From: Corynebacterium sp. HMSC036D02 | GTDB lineage: Bacteria; Actinomycetota; Actinomycetes; Mycobacteriales; Mycobacteriaceae | Assembly (NCBI RefSeq): GCF_001836165.1 | Contig: NZ_KV827693.1 | Span: 103,216 to 167,215 of the forward strand | Reading direction: 5' to 3' | DNA: 64,000 bases | Part shown: positions 42,020-53,045 of the stretch, piece after piece | Numbering within the stretch: position 1 is the first letter of the stretch | Layout: each line of letters starts with the position of its first letter | Notes under the pieces: generated by a model | Seen by the model: only the letters and a program-made list of their open reading frames with translations | Database searches by the model: none | What the model was told of the DNA's origin: nothing | Made by a program: the position numbers and the translations under genes

Positions 42020-42121
42020 AGCATCGAGAGTGCGCCAACTGTCCTATCGCCGTAAAGAGCGGCAACCGTGAATCCACGGAATCTGTGGATAACTAGTCCG
42101 GGCTCGTCTACCGTGGGCCGC

Positions 42122-42931
42122 ATGAAGGTAGCAGCAGTTCAATTGACCAGTACCGGAAACGTCGAGGAGAACCTCGCCGTTGCACTCGACAAGATCCGGG
42201 AAGCCGCAGACAACGGCGCGCAGCTCATCGTCCTGCCGGAAGCTACCACCCAGAGCTTCGATTCCGGGCGCCTCGATACACACGCAGAAGGTCTCGACGG
42301 CCCCACTGCCACCGCCGTGCGCGCGCTGGCAGAAGAACTCGGCGTGTACGTGGTGCTGGGAATGTTCGCCCCAGCAGATACCGTTCAGCGTGGAGAGAAG
42401 ACCATCAACCGCGTGGCCAACGTTGCGCTCATCGCCGGGCCTGGTGTTCTCGGCGGCTACGAAAAAATCCACACCTACGACGCTTTCAAGTACAAGGAAT
42501 CCGATACTGTCCGCCCGGGTGAGTCACTCGTTGCCTTCGATGCCGGTGACCTCACCGTGGGTGTCGCCACCTGCTACGACATCCGCTTCCCTGAGCAATT
42601 CAAGGTGCTTGCCCGCCAGGGCGCTCACCTCATTGTCGTGCCCACCAGCTGGGCCGATGGCCCGGGCAAGCTGGAGCAGTGGCGCCTGCTGAGCGCTGCG
42701 CGCGCGCTTGATTCCACGAGCTATATTCTGGCCGCAGGCCAGGCACGCCCCGGCGGCGAGGCTAAAGCAGGGGAGGCCTCCGGGCCCACGGGCATCGGGC
42801 ACTCCGTCCTCGTGGCTCCGGATGGCACGCGCCTGGCCGAAGCTGGTTATGAGCCGGAAATCCTCTACGGAGAGGTGGACCCAGGCACCGTGGCGAAGGT
42901 CCGTGAATCCCTCCCCGTTCTGGACGCCTAA
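42122..42931 (+). CDS. Nitrilase-superfamily amidohydrolase
   Basis: 269 residues from ATG 42122; the frame is open 18 codons upstream without support. The catalytic triad is visible: Glu40 in VLPEATTQ, Lys115 in GGYEKIHTYD and Cys151 in VATCYDIRFPEQF. The protein fits carbon-nitrogen hydrolase family members of the omega-amidase/NIT type, which hydrolyse small amides such as deaminated glutathione or 2-oxoglutaramate. The substrate here is not determined. Divergent from the small helical protein gene. Confidence 0.92.
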   Translation: MKVAAVQLTSTGNVEENLAVALDKIREAADNGAQLIVLPEATTQSFDSGRLDTHAEGLDGPTATAVRALAEELGVYVVLGMFAPADTVQRGEKTINRVANVALIAGPGVLGGYEKIHTYDAFKYKESDTVRPGESLVAFDAGDLTVGVATCYDIRFPEQFKVLARQGAHLIVVPTSWADGPGKLEQWRLLSAARALDSTSYILAAGQARPGGEAKAGEASGPTGIGHSVLVAPDGTRLAEAGYEPEILYGEVDPGTVAKVRESLPVLDA

Positions 42932-42963
42932 GCTCCGCTTGTACGTCTAAGCGCTTATAGCGC

Positions 42964-44163
42964 TTAGACCCATTGGGACTTCTTCCACGCCGCCCAGGCT
43001 TCCCAGTCATCGCCCCAGCCGTCGAGTTCGGCGGCGGAGGCCGCCCACTCGTGGCCACGCTGCCAGCTATCCGTGGTGATAGCTTCCTCCGCGACGCCAC
43101 CTGCGAGCAAGGCCGCGCGCGCTAGTTCCACGCGGTCGGCCGGACCGATGAGTACAAAGCGGCGGTCCGTCCCTTCAGCGAGCACCGGTTCCATCGGCTC
43201 CTTGGCCACCACGGGCTTAAACCCGTGGGCAGCCGGCTGCGCACCCAGCAGCCAAGGGTCCTGGCCCTCCCTCACGATGTGGTGCAGCTTCAGCTTCGGA
43301 AGCAAAGCCTGCAGGTTGGCCTGAAATTCCGTGTCATAGTGCTCGCCCGGCGAAGGGGCTACGGCATAGACCTGGAGACCAGAGGGGAGGGTGTTCTCCA
43401 GGGCGTCGAGAAGCAGCGCCCGGGCGCCCGCCCACCCGGTGCCGAAGGAGATCAGTGTGGTCTCGGAATCGAGCTGTGGCGGCTCACCGGCGGGCATGCC
43501 CAGCGTCCACCAATCTCCCGGCTGCGCCTTGGCCAGCATGGAGGAGGCCTCACCGGCCAGCGCGAGGTGGAAAATGAGTTGCCCGGAATCATCAGCAGGC
43601 GCAGCCGGCGTCAGCGGACGCCAGGTTCCCGGCGTGAGCTGCGAAGTCACCGGCACGTGCTGACCCGCGCGATAGTCCAGCGCCGTACCGGATTCCAGCC
43701 GGACCACAGCGGTGTTCCGGTTGGGCTTCTCCACCGCCACCACCTGGGCGCTGTGAGCCGGGGGAAGACCGGCGATATCCGCCTCCTCGGCGGCGCTGCG
43801 CATGATGGAACACACGTGGGAAATAGTGCGCGTGGCGACATCGTACTGATACTGGGTGAGTCCTAGCACCTCCAACCCGTGCACCAGCGATGCCTCAAAT
43901 TTCGGATAGATCTCGGGAGGGAAACCGTGGCGGCGATGATCACGTCCCATCTGGGCTAGGCGCTTGGCGACGTCCCCCCGAACCTCACCGTCCTCCACAT
44001 TTTCCAGCACCCACGCGAGTGCCGGGGCCATGGAGGGGTGCGTGTCTTTCATCGACAGAGCAAAGACTTGGCGGGATTCGGCCACGGTGGCGAAAAAGTG
44101 CCCGTGTACTGCGTCGCGATAGTCTTCCGCGTGCTTGCGTAGGTGCTCACCCAGTTCCCTCAT
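42964..44163 (-). CDS. Flavohemoglobin-like protein: globin plus FAD/NAD(P) reductase domain
   Basis: 399 residues from ATG 44163. Residues 1-135 are globin-like (HFFATVAESRQVFALSMKD..., AKRLAQMGRDHRRHGFPPEIYPKF with the likely proximal His, LVHGLEVLG). The rest is a ferredoxin-reductase-type FAD domain (YRAGQHVPVTSQLTPGTWRPLTPA) and an NAD-binding domain (LISFGTGWAGARALLLDALE). The expected FAD motif RXYS appears as RPLT, so it is atypical. ATG 44199 is an alternative start: a TATAAC -10 at 44214-44209 (minus) would make a nearly leaderless transcript. A nitric-oxide dioxygenase role is plausible but unproven. Confidence 0.8.
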   Translation of the reverse strand: MRELGEHLRKHAEDYRDAVHGHFFATVAESRQVFALSMKDTHPSMAPALAWVLENVEDGEVRGDVAKRLAQMGRDHRRHGFPPEIYPKFEASLVHGLEVLGLTQYQYDVATRTISHVCSIMRSAAEEADIAGLPPAHSAQVVAVEKPNRNTAVVRLESGTALDYRAGQHVPVTSQLTPGTWRPLTPAAPADDSGQLIFHLALAGEASSMLAKAQPGDWWTLGMPAGEPPQLDSETTLISFGTGWAGARALLLDALENTLPSGLQVYAVAPSPGEHYDTEFQANLQALLPKLKLHHIVREGQDPWLLGAQPAAHGFKPVVAKEPMEPVLAEGTDRRFVLIGPADRVELARAALLAGGVAEEAITTDSWQRGHEWAASAAELDGWGDDWEAWAAWKKSQWV

Positions 44164-44331
44164 GCTCGCCCATCCTAGCGCCTGGGGGTAGTGCCACATC
44201 ACCCTCGGGTTATATGCCAGGGGTGGCAAAGTGGGGAGGGAGTTGTAGTGTAATCTACGGTTCATTTCCCGAAAGTGGGTGAGTCTCGTCTCAAGGATGC
44301 CGCGATGCGCGGCATGGAAGGAAGATCTCGC

Positions 44332-45702
44332 ATGGAAGATTTCTCTGCGTACACAATCATGACCGACGTGGGCTGGATTTCCTTGCTCATGGTTATCGGC
44401 AACGTTTTGCGCCACCAGATCAAGTTCGTATTCCAGGACTTGCTGCTGCCCGCCCCCATCACCGCCGGTCTGCTCGGCTTGCTCTTGGGGCCCAATGTCT
44501 TGGGGTGGATCGGTTTTTCCGACAACCTCGGCGATTACACCTCGCTGCTCATCGCCGTGGTCTTCGCCTCCATGGCCTTCTCCATGGAGATGGGCGGCAA
44601 CATGGGCAAGGGCGCTCGCAACATGTGGGGCTATTCCACCATGATGTTTACCGGCCAGTGGGGCTTGTTCATCATCCTTGGACTCTTGCTGTTTAAGCCC
44701 ACTTTTGACACGCCTGACTGGTTCGGCATGATGCTGCCCGTCGGCTTTACCGGTGGTTTCGGTACCGCCGCGGCCGTCGGCGGTGCCTTGGAGGGCGTGG
44801 GCGCTGAGGCGGCCTCCTCGCTGGGCTTTACCTCCGCTACCGTGGGCACCTTGGCCGCCATCGTCGGCGGCATCATTGCGGGTAACTGGGGCATCCGCAA
44901 GGGCAAGGTTTCGCACGTTCCGAAGCAGCTCCCAGAGGAGCTGCGCCGCGGCTACATCTCGCGCCTGGAGGATCGCCCCTCGCTGGGCCGCGCGACGACG
45001 AACCCCTCCGCCATCGAGCCCATCACCCTCCACGTTGGCTTCATCGCCCTGACCGTGATGACCGCCTACGGCATTAACAAGGGCATCGCCTCCATCTGGG
45101 AGAACGTCTCCATCCCGCTGTTCGCCATGTCCATGGTCGTGGGCCTGCTCTTCCGTGCCGTGATGAACATGGTGGGTGCTAAGGACTACCTGGATAAGGA
45201 CACGGTCAGCTCGGTCTCCGGTGCGGCGACTGACTACCTCATTGCCTTTGGCGTGGCGGCCATCGTGCCGGCAGCCGTCGCAGCCTACTGGCAGGCTCTG
45301 CTGCTGCTCTTCGTTCTGGGCACCATCTACTGCATCTTCTTCCTGATGTGGTTCCCCGCCGAGTTCTTCGGTGAGCGCTGGATTGAGCGCGGCATCTTCG
45401 GTTGGGGCTGGGCCACGGCCACCGTGGCTACCGGCATTGCGATCCTCAAGATCGTGGACCCCAAGCTCAAGTCCGGCACGCTGTCGGAGTACGGCATGGC
45501 CTACATCGGCTTCGGTCCCTTCGAGATTTCCTGGACCATCATCGCGCCGCTGTCCGTTATGTACGGCTTCACCGCTGGCTTTGGCTGGATCTCCCTGGGC
45601 ATCGCGGTGGTCATCTACCTCGTGTTCAAATTCACCGGAATGATGCCGCCGCGCGGCACCATCTTCAAGGAAGGCATTGGGCACGTCGGCTCATCGAAGT
45701 AG
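44332..45702 (+). CDS. gltS: Sodium:glutamate symporter GltS-like
   Basis: 456 residues from ATG 44332, preceded by GGAAGGAAG nine bases upstream; earlier in-frame ATGs at 44305 and 44314 lack a good site. About 10-12 membrane helices, with the duplicated pore motifs GFTGGFGTAAAVGGALEGVG in the first half and TATVATGIAILKIVDP in the second. Position near clpB agrees with gltS in C. glutamicum as I recall it. Predicted Na+-coupled glutamate uptake. Confidence 0.88.
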   Translation: MEDFSAYTIMTDVGWISLLMVIGNVLRHQIKFVFQDLLLPAPITAGLLGLLLGPNVLGWIGFSDNLGDYTSLLIAVVFASMAFSMEMGGNMGKGARNMWGYSTMMFTGQWGLFIILGLLLFKPTFDTPDWFGMMLPVGFTGGFGTAAAVGGALEGVGAEAASSLGFTSATVGTLAAIVGGIIAGNWGIRKGKVSHVPKQLPEELRRGYISRLEDRPSLGRATTNPSAIEPITLHVGFIALTVMTAYGINKGIASIWENVSIPLFAMSMVVGLLFRAVMNMVGAKDYLDKDTVSSVSGAATDYLIAFGVAAIVPAAVAAYWQALLLLFVLGTIYCIFFLMWFPAEFFGERWIERGIFGWGWATATVATGIAILKIVDPKLKSGTLSEYGMAYIGFGPFEISWTIIAPLSVMYGFTAGFGWISLGIAVVIYLVFKFTGMMPPRGTIFKEGIGHVGSSK

Positions 45703-45722
45703 ACGCTGACCATCTCTTGCGC

Positions 45723-45755
45723 AACCTCCAGGCAGTGTGGCCTGGGGGTTTTCTT
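45723..45755 (+). terminator. Terminator after gltS
   Basis: AACCTCCAGGC / GCCTGGGGGTT (45723-45733, 45740-45750) pair over eleven positions with one G-T, followed by TTCTTC. Confidence 0.85.
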
Positions 45756-45802
45756 CATTCTCGGCGTGATGCGCATTACGGGGACAGTGTTCACTGATTA
45801 CA

Positions 45803-45832
45803 TTGCTGTTTAGCGGAGAATGGGGATAAAAT
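45803..45832 (+). promoter_or_regulatory. Promoter of the double-TetR gene
   Basis: TTGCTG (45803-45808), 18-bp spacer, TAAAAT (45827-45832). It lies about 75 bp before the start codon and is a reasonable housekeeping-type promoter. Confidence 0.45.
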
Positions 45833-45908
45833 TCAGGAAGTTGTTAGCGTGGTGCTCTCTCATTCTTTCTTTTTCTTCCACTAGGAGAGCGCAAACTTAG
45901 GAAGCTGT

Positions 45909-47303
45909 ATGCATTTTCTTTATGAAGACTCACCTCGTGAGGTTGTACTCGAGTCTGCGCTTCATATCGGAGCTGCGGAGGGAGATGAGGCCATCTCCGT
46001 CGAATCCGTGGCCAAGCTGGCGGAGCTTAGTGCTGCTCAGGTGCTTGCGGAGTTTCCTGACCGCGAGGCCATCGTGCGGGCGATCCCCGAATATGTGACT
46101 GACCGCAAGGTCAAGTTTCTTGAGGAAACGCTCGATGCGGCCCCAGGCTACGCCGATCTTTTTACCAAACTGACAACTTTTACTGAGGCCTATTACGAGT
46201 ATGCCGAGCGTGAGCCGGAGCTGTTCCGCTACCTCTTTGAAAAGAAGGCCTATGTCTTCGAGGACGAATGGCAGGCTCTCTTACAGGGTAATTTGTCCTA
46301 TAACCGGACCTTGGACCTGATCTATGAAACCATCGCGCTCATCGCGACGGAGGAAAAAATCCAGGTTGGAAGCGATGTGTGTTTTGAATCGGTGGCAAAG
46401 CTCAGCGTTGCTACCTTGGCCACTGTTCATGGCATGGCGCATCTCAGTGTTCTCGGCGTACTGCGGCACCAACACTCGGTGGTGCGGCGCTTCAATCTCC
46501 GCGAGGTATGCAAGGCGCTCATCGGAACCCTGTTTAAGGCTGCGGAATCTTTGGAGATGCCGGATCTGCGCAGCCCGATGCAGGAGTATCGCGAACTGCT
46601 CGCTGGGTTTGTTCCGGACCGTGACATCTCCCTGGATATCTCCGCGATTGAGGACCTGCAGGAGCTTTCCGCAGAGCGCGCACGCATGGCCGTGATGGAA
46701 CGTGCCATCCAGCTGGCTGCACGCGAGGGCCTGCAGTCCGTAACCATTGAGAACGTGGCCGAGTATTTCGACGTCTCCGATGTCTTCATTGCCTCGCTGG
46801 TGGACAATGACTTCGTGCTGCGTGAATCCGTGGAGCAGGAAACCGACTGTGAGCTTGAAGCCCGCAGCCTCTACCTCTTGGAGCAGCTGCCGGAGGATGC
46901 ATCGGCCGTCGACAAGCTCCTGTGCGTAGCGGTGGCCTATTTTGACTACGCGGTGACGTACCCCGAACGCTATAGTGCCTGCATCGCCGCTGCCTCTGGG
47001 TCCGTGGTGCCGCTGAGTGCGGATGGCGAGGAACAGACCAAGATGGGTGTGTCCTTCGCGTTGTTGATGCGTTTTGCCCGCGAAGCGCTGCGGGAGGCCG
47101 GGTACGAACCGGAGGATCGCCTGGTTTATGTCAAGAACTTCACCCTATGGGCCGGTGCTGACGGCATGTGCCACCTGGCTTCTATGGGTGAGTTCCGTGG
47201 TATCGACCTCGAGGAAAAGTGGTCCATCTATTACCTCGTGACGGGCGTGGTCCTAGCAACCTTTGCCTACGATCTTCCCGGCAAGCATCCGCAGACTGTT
47301 TAG
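45909..47303 (+). CDS. Tandem-fused double TetR-like transcriptional regulator
   Basis: 464 residues made of two TetR-like units. Unit 1 (about 8-225) has a helix-turn-helix (VVLESALHIGAAEGDEAISVESVAKLAELSAAQVLAEFPDREAIVRAI) and a helical ligand domain. Unit 2 (about 258-464) repeats the pattern (RMAVMERAIQLAAREGLQSVTIENVAEYFDVSDVFIASLVDNDFVLRE) and a second ligand domain with matching segments (FDYAVTYPERY versus YEYAEREPELF). TetR proteins normally dimerise from ~200-residue chains, so this chain could form an intramolecular pseudo-dimer. Target genes unknown; neighbours are gltS and clpB. No second promoter or overlapping divergent partner is visible. Confidence 0.8.
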   Translation: MHFLYEDSPREVVLESALHIGAAEGDEAISVESVAKLAELSAAQVLAEFPDREAIVRAIPEYVTDRKVKFLEETLDAAPGYADLFTKLTTFTEAYYEYAEREPELFRYLFEKKAYVFEDEWQALLQGNLSYNRTLDLIYETIALIATEEKIQVGSDVCFESVAKLSVATLATVHGMAHLSVLGVLRHQHSVVRRFNLREVCKALIGTLFKAAESLEMPDLRSPMQEYRELLAGFVPDRDISLDISAIEDLQELSAERARMAVMERAIQLAAREGLQSVTIENVAEYFDVSDVFIASLVDNDFVLRESVEQETDCELEARSLYLLEQLPEDASAVDKLLCVAVAYFDYAVTYPERYSACIAAASGSVVPLSADGEEQTKMGVSFALLMRFAREALREAGYEPEDRLVYVKNFTLWAGADGMCHLASMGEFRGIDLEEKWSIYYLVTGVVLATFAYDLPGKHPQTV

Positions 47304-47333
47304 CCCGTTTAATCGTAGATAAACTAGATAAAC

Positions 47334-47384
47334 ACCGGCTCTTCCGTTCTGCTGAATCCAGCAGGCGGAGGGGCCGGTTTTCTT
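47334..47384 (+). terminator. Terminator after the double-TetR gene
   Basis: ACCGGCTCTTCCG (47334-47346) pairs imperfectly with CGGAGGGGCCGGT (47366-47378), with an inner CTGCTG/CAGCAG stem, followed by TTTTCTTG. Confidence 0.8.
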
Positions 47385-47476
47385 GTGTCCACGGCGTGAC
47401 ACAATCAGCGGAAAAGGGAAACTTGAGTGTATATCGATCAACCTGGCGTAGACGCGGAAATTTAAAAAAGTTCTAG

Positions 47477-47508
47477 TTGAGTGGAATAGACTCAAGTTCT
47501 GTAGCGTT
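47477..47508 (+). promoter_or_regulatory. Overlapping HspR operator and SigH promoter of clpB
   Basis: TTGAGT-GGAATAG-ACTCAAG (47477-47496) matches the HspR HAIR consensus at every base present. Its centre contains GGAAT (47483-47487), which with GTT (47506-47508) after an 18-bp spacer forms a SigH-type promoter. The operator therefore covers the -35 element, so HspR binding should directly exclude SigH polymerase. About 75 bp separate it from the clpB ATG. Confidence 0.8.
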
Positions 47509-47584
47509 ATAGACAGTGAAGCTTCCTTCCCTGCTGTAGCCGCAGGGAGGTTTGGATAAACAGTAGAAACGGAGAAACACAATA

Positions 47585-50146
<2,562 letters not shown>

Positions 50147-50157
50147 ACCGCCGACTA

Positions 50158-50204
50158 ACCGGTGAGCACGATTAGTACTTACCGCGCTCACCGCGCTCAC
50201 CGGT
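50158..50204 (+). terminator. Inverted repeat after clpB
   Basis: ACCGGTGAGC / GCTCACCGGT (50158-50167, 50195-50204), perfect 10-bp stem with a 27-nt loop that itself repeats CGCGCTCACC; no T-run. Possible factor-assisted terminator. Confidence 0.5.
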
Positions 50205-50240
50205 CGCCACCAACCGCTCATGCCCCTATGATCTGGGGGC

Positions 50241-51092
50241 ATGAGCATTTTGATCTCCCCTCACGAGTTGAGTGAGAAGATTTACCGCGGTGACAAGACG
50301 ACCATCCTCGCTTCCCTCTGGGCTCCAGGGGAAGGCGAGGCCTTCAATCTCTTTTCTTCCCTTCACATTCCAACCGCCCAGTACGCGGACGCCGCGTCAG
50401 CCTTCGTGGGCCTGCCCGGCTCCAAGGTGGGACGCAACCCACTCCCGCAGACCGAGAAGATTCAAGAGTGGATCGACCACTGGGGCCTGGAGAAGGACAG
50501 TGAAGTCGTGGTCTACGACGAAGGCCGCGGCCTCTTCGCCGGCCGTGCGTGGTGGACGCTGCGATGGGCGGGCATCCATAACGTCCGCATCCTCGACGGC
50601 GGCCTGTCCAACTGGCGCGCCCAGTCCCTGCCCACACTTACCGGCCCGGGTAACTTGGGCATGCCCTCAGACTTTGAAGTGACTACGGGCTCGATGCCCA
50701 CGGCCACCATCGATGAGGTCAAGGAACACAAGGGCCTGCTTCTCGACGTTCGCACGCGCAACCGCTTCGCCGGCCGCCGCGAGAACCTCGACTTGAAGGC
50801 CGGTCACATCCCGGGTGCGGTTAACCTTCCGGAGCGCCTCTTCCACACGCAGGACATCACCGTGTGGAAGTCCAAGGAAGAGATCCTGGAGATCCTCGAC
50901 CAACACGGCGTGACCAAGGAAAACGTGGACGGCGCCATCATCTATTCCGGCTCCGGTAATCACTCCGCGCTCACCATCGCCGTTCTGGAACACGTGGGCT
51001 TTACCGGCCTGCGTCACTTTGTGGGCGGATGGTCGCAGTGGTCAGCCAACCCGAAGAATCCGGTGGAGCGCGGCGACCGCGAGCACGTCTAG
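50241..51092 (+). CDS. Two-domain rhodanese-like protein with Ser in place of the catalytic Cys
   Basis: 283 residues, tandem rhodanese domains (about 1-130 and 150-280). Typical segments are VVVYDEGRGLFAGRAWWTLRWAG, LLDVRTRNRFAG, GHIPGAVNLP and the active-site loop IYSGSGNHSALTIAVLEHVGF. In sulfurtransferases this loop is CXXGXXA with the persulfide Cys; here position 236 is Ser (TCC codon). The protein is therefore unlikely to be a standard thiosulfate or mercaptopyruvate sulfurtransferase and may bind rather than transfer sulfur, or have another role. Sits between clpB and the E/P-rich membrane protein. Confidence 0.85.
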   Translation: MSILISPHELSEKIYRGDKTTILASLWAPGEGEAFNLFSSLHIPTAQYADAASAFVGLPGSKVGRNPLPQTEKIQEWIDHWGLEKDSEVVVYDEGRGLFAGRAWWTLRWAGIHNVRILDGGLSNWRAQSLPTLTGPGNLGMPSDFEVTTGSMPTATIDEVKEHKGLLLDVRTRNRFAGRRENLDLKAGHIPGAVNLPERLFHTQDITVWKSKEEILEILDQHGVTKENVDGAIIYSGSGNHSALTIAVLEHVGFTGLRHFVGGWSQWSANPKNPVERGDREHV

Positions 51093-51153
51093 AATCCGCA
51101 CGTGACCAGCGCGTCAGCGCGGATCGAGCGCGCCGGGCGATTAGAGTCAGGCA

Positions 51154-52416
51154 GTGATGCCTTTCGTACTCTTATCCCTCGCCGCCGTCGCGCTCGCGGC
51201 TGGTCTCATCGTGCTCTGGCTGGACCAGCGCCAGCGCGCCACGCTCTCCGCCGACGAGAATGTCGCCGACGAACCTACCGCAGCAGCCGATACCGCTGCA
51301 CCAGAACTCACCGCTGACTCCCCCTCAGAGCCCGCGCTCGCCGAGGAGCCTGCGCTCGACGAGGAACCTGAGCCTGCTCCAGAGCCCGATATCATCGCCG
51401 AGCCGGAGCCAGAACCCGAGCCGGAGCCAGAACCCGTGGCTGAGCCGGCAACCGAGCCAACTGCGGATGCCGCTGAAGAACCGGCCGCCGAGCCCATCGA
51501 GGAGCCATCCGCCGAACCGCAGGCTGCAGCACCCAGCTTTGCGGAGCGGGCAGAGCGCGCCAAGTACCTCGTGCCGGGCAGTGCCCGCCGTGAGCGCAAG
51601 GCCTTTGGCCAGCAGCGCGGCTGGGAATACCTCAAGCATGATTCCTACCTGGCGGATGAGTGGACCCGCGGTGCCGCCGCCCGCGGCCACGAGCCCCGCG
51701 ACATCGTCGCCGGAACCGTCCGCGGGCACGAGACGCTGCTCTTCGATATGGGGGCCATCCCCGTCATGGCCATGCGCACCGGCGCGGCCTCCGACATCGT
51801 GGTGGATTTCCGCAGAGCAGGCGAGGAGATGGAGAACCTCTCCGAGGACCTGTTGTACGTGCGTGAGGAGGAAGGCTTCGAGGTCTTTGCCTCCGATGCT
51901 GGCGTGGGACGGCGCTTCATCGATGCCCGCGTGAGCACGGCGTTGAATCATCTACCCGCTGCGGTGACCGCCGTGTGGATGGAGGGGGAGTGGGCGCTTG
52001 CCCAGACCACTCGGCAGGCGCGCAGCGCCGAGTGGGAAGCGCTGCTCGAACCGCTGGCCACGCTCGCCGATTCAGCCCGCGTGCTCCCACCGCGCTCCGA
52101 GGCTGCTCAGGTGCTGCGCGTTGATGAGCTGGATCCTAGCCGCGATATCCCGGAGCCTCCGCAGCCGGAACCCACCGGGCCCACGGCGGTTCCGGACCGC
52201 GATGATTCCCTCGACGCCCCCACCATTCAGCGCCCCACCGAGCCGGTGGTCATGCCGAGCCGCACCACCAGCGAGGCTCGCGGCACCATCGACCACTCCA
52301 GCCTGGGTGCAGATGAAGTCGACGCGATTGCCGACGGCCACGAACGCCCCACCCACGAAAACAACCAGGCCCGCCTGCCGCGTCGCTTTGATGGCGGCTC
52401 CTCCATCTTCGACTAG
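51154..52416 (+). CDS. Membrane-anchored protein with Glu/Pro-rich repeats
   Basis: 420 residues from GTG 51154; ATG 51157 is equally possible. One N-terminal helix (about 3-22) is followed by a very acidic Glu/Pro/Ala region (about 35-128) with an EPEPEPEPEP run, a folded middle domain (about 130-310, RAKYLVPGSARRERKAFGQQRGWEYLKHDSYLADEW...), and a second low-complexity tail ending GGSSIFD. The Pro/Glu segment would span part of the periplasm or cytoplasm as an extended linker. Conserved in position before pyrE in corynebacteria as far as I recall. Function unknown. Confidence 0.75.
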   Translation: MMPFVLLSLAAVALAAGLIVLWLDQRQRATLSADENVADEPTAAADTAAPELTADSPSEPALAEEPALDEEPEPAPEPDIIAEPEPEPEPEPEPVAEPATEPTADAAEEPAAEPIEEPSAEPQAAAPSFAERAERAKYLVPGSARRERKAFGQQRGWEYLKHDSYLADEWTRGAAARGHEPRDIVAGTVRGHETLLFDMGAIPVMAMRTGAASDIVVDFRRAGEEMENLSEDLLYVREEEGFEVFASDAGVGRRFIDARVSTALNHLPAAVTAVWMEGEWALAQTTRQARSAEWEALLEPLATLADSARVLPPRSEAAQVLRVDELDPSRDIPEPPQPEPTGPTAVPDRDDSLDAPTIQRPTEPVVMPSRTTSEARGTIDHSSLGADEVDAIADGHERPTHENNQARLPRRFDGGSSIFD

Positions 52417-52499
52417 TCGCAGGCAACCGTGCGGGAAGAGGGTAAACTACAGGGCGGATTTTTCACGGCGCAACAGCCACAGACTTTAAGGAGCGAGCG

Positions 52500-53045
52500 A
52501 TGAGCCTGGATCAGCAGAAGAAGCAACGCCTAGCAGAACTGGTGAAGGAGCTGGCCGTCGTCCACGGCAAGGTCACGTTGTCCTCCGGCAAGGAGGCTGA
52601 CTACTACGTAGACCTGCGCCGCGCCACCCTGCAGCACGAGGCCTCGCGCCTTATCGGCTCGCTACTGCGTGAGCTCACCGCCGACTGGGATTATGCCGCC
52701 GCCGGTGGCCTGACCATGGGCGCGGACCCGGTCGGGTTGGCCATCATGCATGCCGATGGCCGCGATATCGACGCCTTCGTTGTCCGCAAGGAGGCCAAGA
52801 AGCACGGCATGCAGCGCCAGATTGAGGGCTTCAACGTTGAGGGTCAGAAGGTGCTCGTCGTCGAAGACACCACCACGACCGGCAACTCGCCGCTGACCGC
52901 CGTGAAGGCTCTGCGCAAGGCAGGCGCCGAGGTCGTCGGTGTGGCCACCGTGGTGGACCGTAATACCGATGCCGGCGCAGCTATCGCCGCCGAGGGTCTG
53001 GAGTACCGCTACCTGCTGGGCCTTGAGGATCTCGACCTTGCCTAA
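52500..53045 (+). CDS. pyrE: Orotate phosphoribosyltransferase
   Basis: 181 residues, AAGGAG upstream of the ATG. Contains KVTLSSGKEADYYVDLRR near the N-terminus and the PRPP-binding motif VLVVEDTTTTGNSPLTAV (about 118-134). It converts orotate and PRPP to OMP in pyrimidine synthesis. The next gene starts inside its last codons at a TTG. Confidence 0.97.
   Translation: MSLDQQKKQRLAELVKELAVVHGKVTLSSGKEADYYVDLRRATLQHEASRLIGSLLRELTADWDYAAAGGLTMGADPVGLAIMHADGRDIDAFVVRKEAKKHGMQRQIEGFNVEGQKVLVVEDTTTTGNSPLTAVKALRKAGAEVVGVATVVDRNTDAGAAIAAEGLEYRYLLGLEDLDLA

Noticed and set aside
44164..45684. Extension of the flavohemoglobin-like frame to 906 codons
   Set aside because: The upstream part is antisense to gltS and is not protein-like; the real protein starts at 44163 or 44199.
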